Assembly (NCBI GenBank): GCA_012519155.1 | Contig: JAAYQS010000111.1 | Location: 1-40,801 of the forward strand | Length of the DNA stretch: 40,801 nucleotides | Source of the DNA: Clostridiales bacterium | Lineage (GTDB): Bacteria; Bacillota; Clostridia; Clostridiales; Clostridiaceae | Reading direction: 5' to 3' | Part shown: piece after piece, positions 1-9,064 of the stretch | Layout of the letters: every line of letters starts with the position of its first letter | Position numbering within the stretch: the stretch's first letter is position 1 | Program-made: the position numbers and the translations under genes | Notes under the pieces: generated by a model | Told to the model about the DNA's origin: nothing | Seen by the model: only the letters and a program-made list of their open reading frames with translations | The model's database searches: none

Positions 1-1
1 A

Positions 2-937
2 AATAATATACTTTTAAAAAAGTTTAAGGCATATGATAATTTTAACTTAACTAAAGAAATTCATTTATTAACAGAAAAGTTAAAAAAAAATAACATTAAA
101 TTCATAGTAACTACTGATAAAGAATATCCAGAAGAACTAAAATATTATGATGATCGCCCCTATGTGCTATTTTACAAAGGAAATATTAATTTGCTAAAGG
201 GATTAAAAGTAGCCTTTGTAGGAGCACGAAAATGTACAAATTATGGAATTCAAGCTGCTAAAATATTGACAAATGAATTGATTAGCTATAATATCACAAT
301 AATAAGTGGTGGTGCAAGGGGTATTGACAGCATAGCTCATAAAACTGCAATTTCTGGTAATGGGAATACTATAGCTGTACTTGGATGTGGCATTGATATA
401 TGTTATCCTAGAGAAAATAATTTATTATTTAGTGAGATGGAGAAAAAAGGTCTTATAATCTCAGAATTTTTACCTGGGACTCCACCTATGGCTTACAATT
501 TTCCAAGAAGAAATAGGATTATTAGTGGATTAAGTAAGCTTACAATTGTAATTGAAGCTTCTAAAAAAAGTGGTTCATTAATTACAGCAAGGTTAGCTAT
601 TGAACAGGGAAAGGATGTTATGGTTGTTCCTGGTTCTATATTTTCAAATGAAAGTATAGGATGTAATACCCTTATATCAGAGGGCGCGTTAGTGTTTGCA
701 GAAATGGCAGATTTATATACTGCACTTAAATTAGATATAAATAGAAAAAATAACAAATGTGATTCTCCAATTAAGGAAAAAATATTAAGTGTAATTGAAG
801 AAGAACCTAAACATATTGATTACATTGAGAGTCATTGTAAATTTGACAGAGAAGTTTTAATTAATGTATTATTTGAAATGCAAATGAAAAAACAGATAAT
901 TTGCCTGCCAGGTAATTATTATGCAAAAATAATATAA
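2..937 (+). CDS. dprA: DNA processing protein DprA (5' end outside window)
   Basis: DprA/Smf binds single-stranded DNA and loads RecA onto incoming DNA in natural transformation; it is also widespread in non-competent bacteria. The reading frame is open from base 2 without a start, so the gene is cut by the window edge; 311 residues are visible and roughly 50 N-terminal ones are probably missing. The family's entry motif is visible (KEYPEELKYYDDRPYVLFYKG-like, positions about 119-181), followed by the Rossmann-like core with VGARKCTNYG, SGGARGIDSIAH and EFLPGTPP...FPRRNRIISGLS. The C-terminal 60 residues resemble the winged-helix DML1-like domain. An in-frame GTG at 164 is internal, because homologous sequence continues upstream of it. 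It sits 36 bp before topA, the usual dprA-topA pair. Confidence 0.95.
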   Translation, partial: NNILLKKFKAYDNFNLTKEIHLLTEKLKKNNIKFIVTTDKEYPEELKYYDDRPYVLFYKGNINLLKGLKVAFVGARKCTNYGIQAAKILTNELISYNITIISGGARGIDSIAHKTAISGNGNTIAVLGCGIDICYPRENNLLFSEMEKKGLIISEFLPGTPPMAYNFPRRNRIISGLSKLTIVIEASKKSGSLITARLAIEQGKDVMVVPGSIFSNESIGCNTLISEGALVFAEMADLYTALKLDINRKNNKCDSPIKEKILSVIEEEPKHIDYIESHCKFDREVLINVLFEMQMKKQIICLPGNYYAKII

Positions 938-941
938 ATTT

Positions 942-968
942 AAGGGGGTGCATACTCCAATAGGAGTA
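942..968 (+). promoter_or_regulatory. RBS-occluding hairpin before topA
   Basis: TACTCC (953-958) and GGAGTA (963-968) form a perfect 6-bp stem with an AATA loop. The 3' arm contains the GGAG Shine-Dalgarno of topA (ATG at 974). A second purine run, AAGGGGG (942-948), lies just 5' of the hairpin. If the stem folds, its linear distance to the ATG minus the hairpin is about 9 nt, a workable SD spacing. Translational control is inferred; only the pairing is seen. Confidence 0.5.
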
Positions 969-973
969 GTAGT

Positions 974-3073
974 ATGGGTCAAAAATTAGTAATAGTGGAA
1001 TCACCAGCAAAAGCAAAAACAATTGAAAAATATTTAGGAAAAAATTATGTGGTAGAAGCTTCAATGGGGCATGTTAGGGATTTGCCTAAGAGTAAGCTTG
1101 GTGTAGATATAGAAAATAACTATACTCCTAAATACATAACAATTAGAGGCAAAGGTGAATTAATAAGTAAATTAAAAAAATTAGCTAAAAAATCTGATAA
1201 AATATATCTTGCTACCGACCCTGACCGTGAAGGAGAAGCTATATCATGGCATTTGGCTAATATTTTAAAAATAGATGAAAAAGAAAACTGTAGAATTGTG
1301 TTTAATGAAATAACAAAAACTGCTGTTAAAAGTTCATTAAAAGAAGCAAGGACAATTAACCAAAATCTTGTCGATGCACAGCAGGCAAGAAGAGTATTAG
1401 ATAGGCTTGTAGGTTATGAAATTAGTCCTATATTATGGAGGAATGTTAAATGGGGATTAAGTGCAGGTAGAGTTCAATCTGTAGCCTTAAGACTTATATG
1501 TGATAGGGAAAATGAAATTAAAGAATTTATACCTAAAGAATATTGGACTGTGGAAACTACATTAAAAAAAGATAGAAAAAAATTTAATATAAGGCTTATA
1601 AATAAAAATGGTTCAAAACTAGAAATAAATAATGAAGATGAAGCAAATGAAATAATAAATGATTTATCTAAAAATGATTTTTTTGTGGATAAAATCGTAA
1701 ATGGAAAAAAACAAAAAAATCCGCTTCCACCATTTACAACAAGTACTCTTCAACAAGAAGCTGGGAAAAAGCTTAATTTCATGACAAAGAGAACTATGTC
1801 AATTGCACAAATACTTTATGAAGGTGTTAAAGTTAAGGGTTATGGAACTATTGGTCTTATTACATATATGAGAACAGATTCAGTAAGAATATCAAAAGAA
1901 GCTCAAGAAAAGGCAGTAACTTTTATAAAGGATTCTTATGGAAATGAATATATACCTGAATCACCTAGAGCATTTAAATCAAAAAAGAATATACAAGATG
2001 CTCATGAAGCAATAAGACCTACATACGTAGAAATAACTCCAGAAGTAGCTAAAGAAAATTTGACTCCAGAGCAGTATAAATTATATTCACTAATTTGGAA
2101 AAGATTTGTGGCTAGTCAAATGTCAAGTTGCATATTAAAAACAAGTTCTATTGATATTGTTAATGGAGAGTATAAATTTAAAGCTACAGGTTCAAGTGTA
2201 GACTTTGATGGATTTATGAAAATATATGAATATATATCAGAAGAAGAGGCTAAATCTGTAAACTTACCAGAACTTTCAGAAAAGGAAAAATTAAGCAAGG
2301 ACAAAATTGAGGGAAAACAACATTTTACTCAACCACCAGCAAGATTTAGTGAAGCTTCTTTTGTAAAACTGATGGAGGAAAAAGGTATAGGAAGACCTAG
2401 TACCTATGTTCCGACTATTTCAACTTTAGTAAGTAGAAATTATGTAACAAGAGAAAAAAGAGTACTTATACCAACTGACCTTGGATTTATTGTAAATAAT
2501 ATAATGAGTGATTACTTTAAACAAATTGTAGATGTAGATTTTACTGCTGAAATGGAAAAAAATCTAGATAACATTGAAGATGGAAAAGAGCAATGGAAAA
2601 AAGTTGTAGCAGAATTTTTTGAACCACTTAAAGTTTGTATTGATAAAGCAGAAAAAGAAGTTTCTAAAGTGGTAATAGAAGATGAAGTTACAGATATACC
2701 ATGTGAAAAATGTGGTAGGATGATGGTTATAAAAAGAGGACGTTATGGTAAATTCTTGGCATGCCCTGGATATCCAGAGTGTAAAAATGCTAAACCTATT
2801 GTAGAGGAAATAGATGTACCATGTCCTAAATGTGGTAAGAAAATTGTTGTTAAAAGAAGTAAAAAAGGCAAGAAATTTTATGGCTGTTCTGGATATCCAG
2901 AATGTGATTTTGTAAGTTGGAACGAGCCTGTAAAAGAAAAATGTCCAGAATGTAATTCTTATATGGTTAAGAAATTCTCCAAGAAAGATGGAGCATATAT
3001 TCAGTGTTCTAACAAGGAATGTAATTTCAAAAAAATATTACCAAAGGATGAAAATAAAAAAGAAGAGATATAA
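974..3073 (+). CDS. topA: DNA topoisomerase I (type IA)
   Basis: Relaxes negative supercoils through a transient 5'-phosphotyrosine bond to one DNA strand. At 699 aa it has the usual length. The TOPRIM domain starts with KLVIVESPAKAKTIEKYLG (catalytic Glu9) and carries the acidic metal motif DPDREGE at 82-88; the active-site tyrosine is in GLITYMRTDS (Tyr298). The C-terminal 125 residues hold three Cys4 zinc ribbons, each with CxxC...C...C spacing: PCEKCG/CPGYPEC, PCPKCG/CSGYPEC and KCPECN/CSNKEC. The ATG at 974 follows AGGAG at 962-966, which lies in a small hairpin. No terminator is obvious after the gene. Assignment is secure. Confidence 0.98.
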   Translation: MGQKLVIVESPAKAKTIEKYLGKNYVVEASMGHVRDLPKSKLGVDIENNYTPKYITIRGKGELISKLKKLAKKSDKIYLATDPDREGEAISWHLANILKIDEKENCRIVFNEITKTAVKSSLKEARTINQNLVDAQQARRVLDRLVGYEISPILWRNVKWGLSAGRVQSVALRLICDRENEIKEFIPKEYWTVETTLKKDRKKFNIRLINKNGSKLEINNEDEANEIINDLSKNDFFVDKIVNGKKQKNPLPPFTTSTLQQEAGKKLNFMTKRTMSIAQILYEGVKVKGYGTIGLITYMRTDSVRISKEAQEKAVTFIKDSYGNEYIPESPRAFKSKKNIQDAHEAIRPTYVEITPEVAKENLTPEQYKLYSLIWKRFVASQMSSCILKTSSIDIVNGEYKFKATGSSVDFDGFMKIYEYISEEEAKSVNLPELSEKEKLSKDKIEGKQHFTQPPARFSEASFVKLMEEKGIGRPSTYVPTISTLVSRNYVTREKRVLIPTDLGFIVNNIMSDYFKQIVDVDFTAEMEKNLDNIEDGKEQWKKVVAEFFEPLKVCIDKAEKEVSKVVIEDEVTDIPCEKCGRMMVIKRGRYGKFLACPGYPECKNAKPIVEEIDVPCPKCGKKIVVKRSKKGKKFYGCSGYPECDFVSWNEPVKEKCPECNSYMVKKFSKKDGAYIQCSNKECNFKKILPKDENKKEEI

Positions 3074-3117
3074 TACATGTTTTTTAAATTTATTTTTATA
3101 AAAGATTCATAAAATAC

Positions 3118-3145
3118 TTGATTAATTGTAAAAATATGGTAATAT
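3118..3145 (+). promoter_or_regulatory. candidate sigma-A promoter for codY
   Basis: TTGATT (3118-3123), 16-bp spacer, TAATAT (3140-3145), or a 17-bp spacer to AATATA. It lies in the topA-codY gap about 120 bp before the codY start. No good match to the CodY box (AATTTTCNGAAAATT) was seen nearby. Confidence 0.5.
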
Positions 3146-3224
3146 ATAAATAGAAAGTTTAAATTATTAATACAATTCCTTTGTAAGTTAGAATTTAATA
3201 AATTGTATAAGCATTATGCAATTA

Positions 3225-3240
3225 TTGTAATATGTTACAA
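3225..3240 (+). promoter_or_regulatory. inverted repeat in codY leader
   Basis: TTGTAA (3225-3230) and TTACAA (3235-3240) are perfect 6-bp arms around a TATG spacer, ending 12 bp before the codY SD (GGAGGGG). A near-palindrome GCATTATGC lies just upstream (about 3211-3219). It could be an operator or a weak leader hairpin; function unknown. Confidence 0.3.
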
Positions 3241-3265
3241 GGTATAAGTAATGGAGGGGTAACAA

Positions 3266-4042
3266 ATGGCATCATTATTAAACAAGACTAGAAGGCTTAA
3301 TAAGATTTTACAAAAGAAAGGAACAGAACCAGTAGAGTTTAATGAAATTTGCAGCTTATTAAGTGAGGTTTTAGATTGTAATGTTTATATAGCCAGCAGA
3401 AAAGGAAAAATTTTAGGACACACATTTTTAGAAGATTTTGATTGTAGTATTATGAAAGGAAAAATATTAGAAGATAAAATGTTTCCTGCTGTCTATAATG
3501 AAAAACTATTAGACATAATAGATACTATATCAAATATAAAAAGTAAAGGATTATGTGTTTTAGAAAGTGAACACAAATGTCAGGAGGAAGATAAGATAAC
3601 AACAATAGTGCCTATCATTGGTAATAGAGAAAGACTTGGTACTTTAATACTTGCAAGGTTTGGAAAGAATTTTTCAGAAGAAGATTTAGTATTAGTTGAA
3701 TATAGTGCTACAATAGTTGGCATGGAAATTCTTAGAGCAAAACAAAACGAATTGGAAGAAGAAACTAGAAAAAAAGCAGTTGTTCAACTTGCCATTGGTA
3801 CATTATCTTATTCAGAACTTGAAGCTGTGGAACACATCTTCAATGAAATACATGGAGATGAAGGGCTTTTAGTTGCATCAAAAATAGCTGAGGAAGTTGG
3901 AATAACAAGAAGTGTTATTGTAAATGCTCTTAGAAAATTTGAAAGTGCTGGGGTAATTGAATCACGATCTTTAGGTATGAAAGGTACACACATAAAAATA
4001 TTAAATGACAAGCTTATGGATGAACTTAAAAAGATAAAATAG
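3266..4042 (+). CDS. codY: GTP-sensing global transcriptional regulator CodY
   Basis: CodY senses GTP and branched-chain amino acids and represses or activates nutrient, virulence and sporulation-linked genes in low-GC Firmicutes. The 258-aa length and N terminus ([19 protein letters not shown]) match the family. Residues 1-155 form the ligand-binding GAF domain ([14 protein letters not shown]). The C-terminal winged helix-turn-helix spans about 200-245, with [22 protein letters not shown] and the [13 protein letters not shown] tail that contacts DNA. The ATG at 3266 follows ATGGAGGGG. It sits between topA and rpsB, apparently as its own unit with a promoter at 3118 and a terminator at 4049. 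Very secure. Confidence 0.98.
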   Translation: MASLLNKTRRLNKILQKKGTEPVEFNEICSLLSEVLDCNVYIASRKGKILGHTFLEDFDCSIMKGKILEDKMFPAVYNEKLLDIIDTISNIKSKGLCVLESEHKCQEEDKITTIVPIIGNRERLGTLILARFGKNFSEEDLVLVEYSATIVGMEILRAKQNELEEETRKKAVVQLAIGTLSYSELEAVEHIFNEIHGDEGLLVASKIAEEVGITRSVIVNALRKFESAGVIESRSLGMKGTHIKILNDKLMDELKKIK

Positions 4043-4048
4043 TTAAAA

Positions 4049-4080
4049 AAAGGCTGCTTTTTTAAAGTGGCCTTTATTAT
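4049..4080 (+). terminator. intrinsic terminator after codY
   Basis: AAAGGC (4049-4054) pairs with GCCTTT (4070-4075); an inner TTT/AAA pairing extends the stem. It is followed by T-rich TTATTATT. It begins 7 bp after the codY stop. Confidence 0.7.
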
Positions 4081-4110
4081 TAGCTAAAATATATAAATTT
4101 CAAAAAAATC

Positions 4111-4139
4111 TTGCCTCATAGTAAAGCTTATGATATACT
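4111..4139 (+). promoter_or_regulatory. sigma-A promoter for rpsB operon
   Basis: TTGCCT (4111-4116), 17-bp spacer, TATACT (4134-4139). It is the only good promoter seen between the codY terminator and rpsB and predicts a leader of about 100 nt. Confidence 0.75.
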
Positions 4140-4163
4140 AACTTAGGAAATTAAATACACACA

Positions 4164-4211
4164 TTATCTTAGAGCATGCGCTAGGTGCCATAAGGTTGTA
4201 GCATGAGATAA
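4164..4211 (+). promoter_or_regulatory. structured rpsB leader, candidate S2 autoregulatory element
   Basis: Outer stem TTATCT (4164-4169)/AGATAA (4206-4211) stacks directly on CATGC (4175-4179)/GCATG (4201-4205), with a 5-nt bulge TAGAG on the 5' side. An inner CC/GG mini-stem with an ATAA loop lies at about 4188-4195. Ribosomal-protein operons of Firmicutes commonly carry such leaders bound by their own product; binding of S2 here is inferred. Confidence 0.6.
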
Positions 4212-4244
4212 GGATAATGGAGGTAAAAACCAGGAGGGAAAACA

Positions 4245-4949
4245 ATGTCAGTTATATCAATGAAACAATTATTAGAAGCAGGTGTACATTTCGGTCACCA
4301 AACTAGAAGATGGAACCCTAAAATGGCTCCATACATCTTTACAGAAAGAAACGGAATCTACATAATAGATTTACAAAAAACTGTAAAGAAAGCTGAAGAA
4401 GCTTATGAATTTATAAAACAAGTAGCAATGGATGGTAAAGATATATTATTTGTTGGTACTAAGAAGCAAGCTCAAGAAGCCATTGAAGAAGAAGCAATAA
4501 GATCTAACATGCATAATGTAAATAACAGATGGTTAGGTGGAATGCTTACTAACTTCACAACTATAAAGCAAAGAATTAAAAAGATGGAAGAATTAAACAA
4601 GATGCAAGAAGATGGAACATTTGATGTTCTTCCTAAAAAAGAAGTTATTAAATTAAAAATGGAATTAGAAAAATTAGAAAAGAATCTTGGTGGAATAAAG
4701 AACTTAGATGCTGATAATATTGGAGCAATGTTCGTTGTAGATCCAAGAAAAGAAAAGAATGCTATATTAGAAGCTAAAATATTAGGAATTCCAGTAGTAG
4801 CTATTGTAGATACTAATTGCGATCCTGAAGAAGTAGATTATGTTATTCCAGGAAATGATGATGCTATAAGAGCCGTTAAGTTAATAACAGCTAAAATGGC
4901 AGATGGAATCATTGAAGGAAGACAAGGTGAACAAGTAGCTGCTGAATAA
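4245..4949 (+). CDS. rpsB: 30S ribosomal protein S2
   Basis: Component of the 30S subunit, one of the last proteins to assemble, lying on the back of the subunit near S1 in species that have it. The product is 234 aa, normal for Firmicutes. The N-terminal signature [19 protein letters not shown] (residues 6-24) and the [10 protein letters not shown] and [12 protein letters not shown] segments are characteristic. The ATG at 4245 follows AGGAGGG at 4232-4238. First gene of a ribosomal/elongation factor operon with tsf, as in most bacteria, with a promoter and folded leader upstream and hairpins downstream. Confidence 0.99.
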   Translation: MSVISMKQLLEAGVHFGHQTRRWNPKMAPYIFTERNGIYIIDLQKTVKKAEEAYEFIKQVAMDGKDILFVGTKKQAQEAIEEEAIRSNMHNVNNRWLGGMLTNFTTIKQRIKKMEELNKMQEDGTFDVLPKKEVIKLKMELEKLEKNLGGIKNLDADNIGAMFVVDPRKEKNAILEAKILGIPVVAIVDTNCDPEEVDYVIPGNDDAIRAVKLITAKMADGIIEGRQGEQVAAE

Positions 4950-4962
4950 TATAATTAAATTT

Positions 4963-4975
4963 GCAGCTTTGCTGC
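4963..4975 (+). other. small hairpin after rpsB
   Basis: GCAGC (4963-4967), TTT loop, GCTGC (4971-4975), 13 bp after the rpsB stop. There is no T tract, so it may be a 3'-end stabiliser or processing element rather than a terminator. Confidence 0.45.
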
Positions 4976-4994
4976 CTAGTTAAATTTTAATAAT

Positions 4995-5028
4995 AAAAGG
5001 CAGATGAATTAAATTCATTTGCCTTTTT
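4995..5028 (+). terminator. terminator/attenuator between rpsB and tsf
   Basis: A long stem with 5' arm 4995-5009 (AAAGGCAGATGAAT core) and 3' arm 5013-5027 (ATTCATTTGCCTTT core) contains one G-T pair and a 3-nt loop, and runs into a T tract ending at 5028. Only 44 bp separate it from tsf, with no promoter seen, so partial read-through is inferred. Confidence 0.75.
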
Positions 5029-5072
5029 CACAAAGAAATATTTAAGAATAATGATTTTTAGGAGGATGAATT

Positions 5073-5984
5073 ATGATAACTGCAAAGTCAGTAAAAGAAT
5101 TAAGAGATAGAACTGGTGCAGGTATGATGGCTTGTAAAAAGGCATTAACTGAAACTAATGGAGACGTAGAAAAAGCTATAGAAATATTAAGAGAAAAGGG
5201 ATTAGCTGCTGCTGCTAAAAAGGCAGGAAGAGTTGCTGCTGAAGGAATAGTAAAAACTTATCAAACAGAAGACTGCAAGAAAGCTGTTGTAGTAGAAGTT
5301 AACTGTGAAACAGATTTCGTTGCTGAAAATGATCAATTTAAGTCATTTGTTGATAAACTTGCTGCTTTCATAGCTGAATCTAAAGCTACTACAGTAGAAG
5401 AATTAGAAGCTGAAACTTTTGAAAATGGAAAAACAGTTAAAGAAGCTCTTACTGATTTAATTGCTGCTCTTGGTGAAAACATGACAGTAAGAAGATTTAA
5501 GAAATTTGAAGTACAAAATGGTGTGGTTCAAACTTACATGCATGGTGCAGGAAGAATAGGTGTTGCTGTTGAATTAGCTTGTGATTCTGATTCTGATGTT
5601 GTTAAGGCTGTTGCTAAAGAATTATGTATGCAAGTAGCTGCTGCAAATCCTTTATTCTTAGATAAGAATTCAGTAGATCAAACTGCTATTGAAAAAGAAA
5701 GAGAGATATATAGAGCTCAAGCATTAAATGAAGGAAAACCTGAAAAAATCGTTGAAAAAATGGTTGAAGGTAGAATTAATAAATACTATAAAGAAGTTTG
5801 CCTTGTAGATCAATTATGGGTTAAGGACGGAGATAAGACAATATCAAAACTTCTTGATGAAAAGTCAAAAGAGGTTGGATCTCCAATTTCAGTTGCTAGT
5901 TTTGTAAGATTTGAAAGAGGCGAAGGAATCGAAAAGGTTGAAGAAAACTTTGCTGAAGAAGTTGCTAAGCAAATGGGCAAATAA
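5073..5984 (+). CDS. tsf: elongation factor Ts
   Basis: EF-Ts is the guanine nucleotide exchange factor that recycles EF-Tu-GDP to EF-Tu-GTP. The 303-aa protein begins with a UBA-like domain ([20 protein letters not shown]) and has the conserved EF-Tu-contacting motif TDFVA at residues 80-84. The second dimerisation subdomain contains [13 protein letters not shown]. The ATG at 5073 follows TAGGAGG at the ideal distance. It is downstream of rpsB, separated by an attenuator-like hairpin, and followed by a strong terminator hairpin before pyrH. Secure. Confidence 0.99.
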   Translation: MITAKSVKELRDRTGAGMMACKKALTETNGDVEKAIEILREKGLAAAAKKAGRVAAEGIVKTYQTEDCKKAVVVEVNCETDFVAENDQFKSFVDKLAAFIAESKATTVEELEAETFENGKTVKEALTDLIAALGENMTVRRFKKFEVQNGVVQTYMHGAGRIGVAVELACDSDSDVVKAVAKELCMQVAAANPLFLDKNSVDQTAIEKEREIYRAQALNEGKPEKIVEKMVEGRINKYYKEVCLVDQLWVKDGDKTISKLLDEKSKEVGSPISVASFVRFERGEGIEKVEENFAEEVAKQMGK

Positions 5985-5993
5985 AAAATAATT

Positions 5994-6020
5994 AAGAGAA
6001 CACCTTGTGTTCTCTTTTTT
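5994..6020 (+). terminator. intrinsic terminator between tsf and pyrH
   Basis: Perfect 10-bp stem AAGAGAACAC (5994-6003)/GTGTTCTCTT (6007-6016) with a CTT loop, followed by a T run to 6020. It lies 38 bp before pyrH with no room for an evident new promoter. Confidence 0.85.
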
Positions 6021-6022
6021 GA

Positions 6023-6769
<747 letters not shown>

Positions 6770-6780
6770 GAGAGGATAAT

Positions 6781-7338
6781 ATGATTAAAGATATTAAAAA
6801 AGTTTCTGAAGAAAAAATGGGTAAAACTATTTCTAAATTAGAATCAGATTTATCTACAATGAAGGCTGGTAGGGCTAATCCAAGTATGCTTGATAGAGTG
6901 CAAGTTGATTATTATGGAAGTCCATGCCCAATTAGTCAAGTTGCCAATGTATCTGCACCAGAACCAAGAGTTTTAATGATTACTCCTTGGGAAAAAACAA
7001 TTTTAAAAGATATAGAAAAAGCAATATTAAAATCTGATTTAGGATTAAATCCTTCAAATGATGGTAATGTTATTAGACTTATAGTTCCTGAATTAACTGA
7101 AGAAACAAGAAAAGATTTAGTTAAAAAGGTAAAAAAAGTTGGAGAAGAAGCTAAGGTTGCTATTAGATCAATAAGAAGAGATGCTAATGAAAAAATTAAA
7201 GCTTTAAAGAAAGAAGGAGATCTTTCTGAAGACGAAATAAAGAAAGGCGAAGATGACATTCAAAAAATAACAGATACTCATATTAAGAAGATTGATACTG
7301 TTGTGGCAGCTAAAGAAAATGAAATTATGTCTATATAG
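6781..7338 (+). CDS. frr: ribosome recycling factor
   Basis: RRF works with EF-G to split post-termination ribosomes. It is 185 aa, the canonical length, with typical RRF sequence: MGKTISKLESDLSTMKAGRANPSML near the N terminus, then DYYGSPCPISQVANVSAPEPR, and the helical LTEETRKDLVKKVKKVGEEAKVAIR region of the three-helix bundle. The ATG follows AGGAGAGG 4-9 bp upstream, so translation is probably coupled to pyrH. A hairpin lies between this gene and uppS. Confidence 0.99.
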   Translation: MIKDIKKVSEEKMGKTISKLESDLSTMKAGRANPSMLDRVQVDYYGSPCPISQVANVSAPEPRVLMITPWEKTILKDIEKAILKSDLGLNPSNDGNVIRLIVPELTEETRKDLVKKVKKVGEEAKVAIRSIRRDANEKIKALKKEGDLSEDEIKKGEDDIQKITDTHIKKIDTVVAAKENEIMSI

Positions 7339-7354
7339 TTAAATTTGTTTTGTT

Positions 7355-7392
7355 AGAGATTTATCAGTTTCTTTGGTAAATCTCTGCTTTTT
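7355..7392 (+). terminator. weak terminator/attenuator between frr and uppS
   Basis: AGAGATTTA (7355-7363) pairs perfectly with TAAATCTCT (7377-7385), 13-nt loop, followed by GCTTTTTA. The uppS SD begins at 7395, so read-through into uppS is likely. Confidence 0.6.
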
Positions 7393-7405
7393 ATAGGAGG
7401 TAAAA

Positions 7406-8176
7406 ATGTTTAAAACATTTATGAAAAAAATTTCAAATGGTAAGGATGAAAAGGGAGTATCTTTTGAAATTGATATGGATAGAATTCCAACACATATAGG
7501 AATTATACTAGATGGGAATGGAAGATGGGCTAAGAAAAAAGGACTTCCAAGAAGTTTTGGACATAAAGCAGGTGTAGAAGTAGTAAGAAAAATACTTATT
7601 GAATCAAAAAAACTTGGAGTTAAATATTTAACTCTTTATGCTTTTTCAACAGAAAATTGGAAGAGGCCTAAGGAAGAAGTAGGAGCATTAATGAAACTTT
7701 TGGTTCAATATTTAAAACAAGAAGTTAACGAACTTGATAAAAATGACGTATGTTTAAAGTTTATAGGAAAAATTGATGAATTACCTAAAGAATGTGTTGA
7801 CGGAATATATGCTGCTATGAAACAAACAGAAAATAATACAGGAATATATATGAATATAGCTGTTAATTATGGTGGCCGAGATGAAATTACAAAAGCTTGT
7901 AGAGAAATTGCTTTAGATTTAAAAGAAGGAAAAATACAAGCTTCAGATATTTCTGAAAAGCTAATATCAGATCATTTATATACTGCAGGTATGCCAGATC
8001 CTGATATGATTTTAAGACCATCTGGAGAACAAAGATTAAGTAACTTTTTACTTTGGCAAGCAGCTTATTCAGAATTTTGGGTGACTAATATATGCTGGCC
8101 TGATTTTTCAGAAGATGATCTTAGAACTGCAATTTATGATTATCAAAATAGAGATAGAAGATTTGGGGGAATTTAA
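7406..8176 (+). CDS. uppS: undecaprenyl diphosphate synthase (isoprenyl transferase)
   Basis: Cis-prenyltransferase that condenses farnesyl diphosphate with isopentenyl diphosphates to make the C55 lipid carrier for peptidoglycan and wall polymers. The 256-aa protein has the catalytic IILDGNGRWAKKKG (Asp36), the FSTENWKRP segment near 80-88, and RPSGEQRLSNFLLWQAAYSEF (204-224) followed by WPDFSEDDL, the C-terminal signature. The ATG at 7406 follows TAGGAGG. About 23 residues precede the conserved core, a normal extension. It pairs with cdsA, joining lipid-carrier and phospholipid synthesis. Confidence 0.98.
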   Translation: MFKTFMKKISNGKDEKGVSFEIDMDRIPTHIGIILDGNGRWAKKKGLPRSFGHKAGVEVVRKILIESKKLGVKYLTLYAFSTENWKRPKEEVGALMKLLVQYLKQEVNELDKNDVCLKFIGKIDELPKECVDGIYAAMKQTENNTGIYMNIAVNYGGRDEITKACREIALDLKEGKIQASDISEKLISDHLYTAGMPDPDMILRPSGEQRLSNFLLWQAAYSEFWVTNICWPDFSEDDLRTAIYDYQNRDRRFGGI

Positions 8177-8193
8177 TTTTTTGAGGTGATAAT

Positions 8194-8988
8194 TTGAAAT
8201 CTAATAATAGATATTTAGGTGCTTTAATGATAGCACCATTCATTATATTTGTATTTTTAGGCGGAATGCCATTGAAATTATTTACTTTTGTGTTATCGCT
8301 ACTTGGTATGTTTGAATTTTACAAAGCTACAAGAATTAAACACTTTAAGCCTATAAGTATATTAGGTTATATTGCTATTATTTTGTATTATACATTTAAT
8401 AATGATTTTTCGAGTCTGTTTAATCTTTTAATTGCACTTACACTAATTGCACTTATTATACCTGTAATAAATTTGAAAATTACTTTTATAGATTCTGCAA
8501 TTACAATACTTGGTTTTTTATATGTTGGTGTTTTTTTCTCATTCCTTCCAATGATATCAGAAAAAGCATCAGGTAATTTTTATGTATGGCTTGTTTTTAT
8601 AGGAGCTTGGATTACTGATACTTGTGCTTATTATTCTGGAAAATTCTTTGGAAAGCATAAACTTTGCCCTAAAGTAAGTCCTAAAAAAACTATAGAAGGT
8701 TCAATAGGTGGCGTTATAGGAACTGCTTTAATATCAGGTATATATGGTTTTGTTATAAGTAATTTTGCAGATGTAATGCCAGTTTATCATTTTGTTATAG
8801 TGGGATTAATATGTGGTATTTTAAGTCAATTTGGAGATCTTGTAGCATCATCTATTAAAAGATATGTTGACATAAAAGATTATAGCAATTTAATACCAGG
8901 TCATGGTGGGATTTTAGATAGATTTGATTCTATTTTATTTACTAATGTAGTAGTATATTATTATTTGACATTAATAATACATATTTAG
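8194..8988 (+). CDS. cdsA: phosphatidate cytidylyltransferase
   Basis: Makes CDP-diacylglycerol from phosphatidic acid and CTP, the branch point for all phospholipids. The 264-aa product is almost entirely hydrophobic, with about seven to eight membrane segments. Near the C terminus it carries the CDS signature SSIKRYVDIKDYSN followed by LIPGHGGILDRFDS. It starts with TTG at 8194; GAGGTGAT at 8183-8190 fixes this start and no closer ATG is suitable. It follows uppS by 17 bp and ends in a strong terminator, so it closes the rpsB-cdsA block. It supplies the substrate of PgsA, encoded at 31441. Confidence 0.97.
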   Translation: MKSNNRYLGALMIAPFIIFVFLGGMPLKLFTFVLSLLGMFEFYKATRIKHFKPISILGYIAIILYYTFNNDFSSLFNLLIALTLIALIIPVINLKITFIDSAITILGFLYVGVFFSFLPMISEKASGNFYVWLVFIGAWITDTCAYYSGKFFGKHKLCPKVSPKKTIEGSIGGVIGTALISGIYGFVISNFADVMPVYHFVIVGLICGILSQFGDLVASSIKRYVDIKDYSNLIPGHGGILDRFDSILFTNVVVYYYLTLIIHI

Positions 8989-8994
8989 TATGAT

Positions 8995-9026
8995 AAAAAC
9001 CTTTGTTATCTAAGCAAAGGTTTTTT
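8995..9026 (+). terminator. intrinsic terminator after cdsA
   Basis: An 11-bp stem, 8995-9005 (AAAAACCTTTG) with 9015-9025 (CAAAGGTTTTT), 9-nt loop, followed by a T-rich stretch. Confidence 0.85.
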
Positions 9027-9037
9027 ATTTTTTATAT

Positions 9038-9064
9038 AAATTTGTATGACTGTAAATTTGTATG
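9038..9064 (+). repeat. 11-bp direct repeat upstream of AI-2E-family gene
   Basis: AAATTTGTATG occurs at 9038-9048 and again at 9054-9064, a 16-bp period. It sits right after the cdsA terminator and 46 bp before the chosen start. It could be a tandem operator or overlapping promoter elements (TTGTAT...TATAAA, spacing 19, poor). Confidence 0.4.

Noticed and set aside
493-756. Minus-strand ORF opposite dprA, and similar antisense ORFs opposite nusA, rseP, infB, pnp, recA-region and other genes
   Set aside because: They lie fully within well-identified + strand genes, lack SD sequences and have low-complexity Ser/Phe/Ile-rich translations typical of antisense frames in AT-rich DNA.
948-989. Possible 13-codon GTG-started leader peptide overlapping the topA start
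   Set aside because: No SD at a proper distance in front of it and no conserved feature; the overlap follows from chance.
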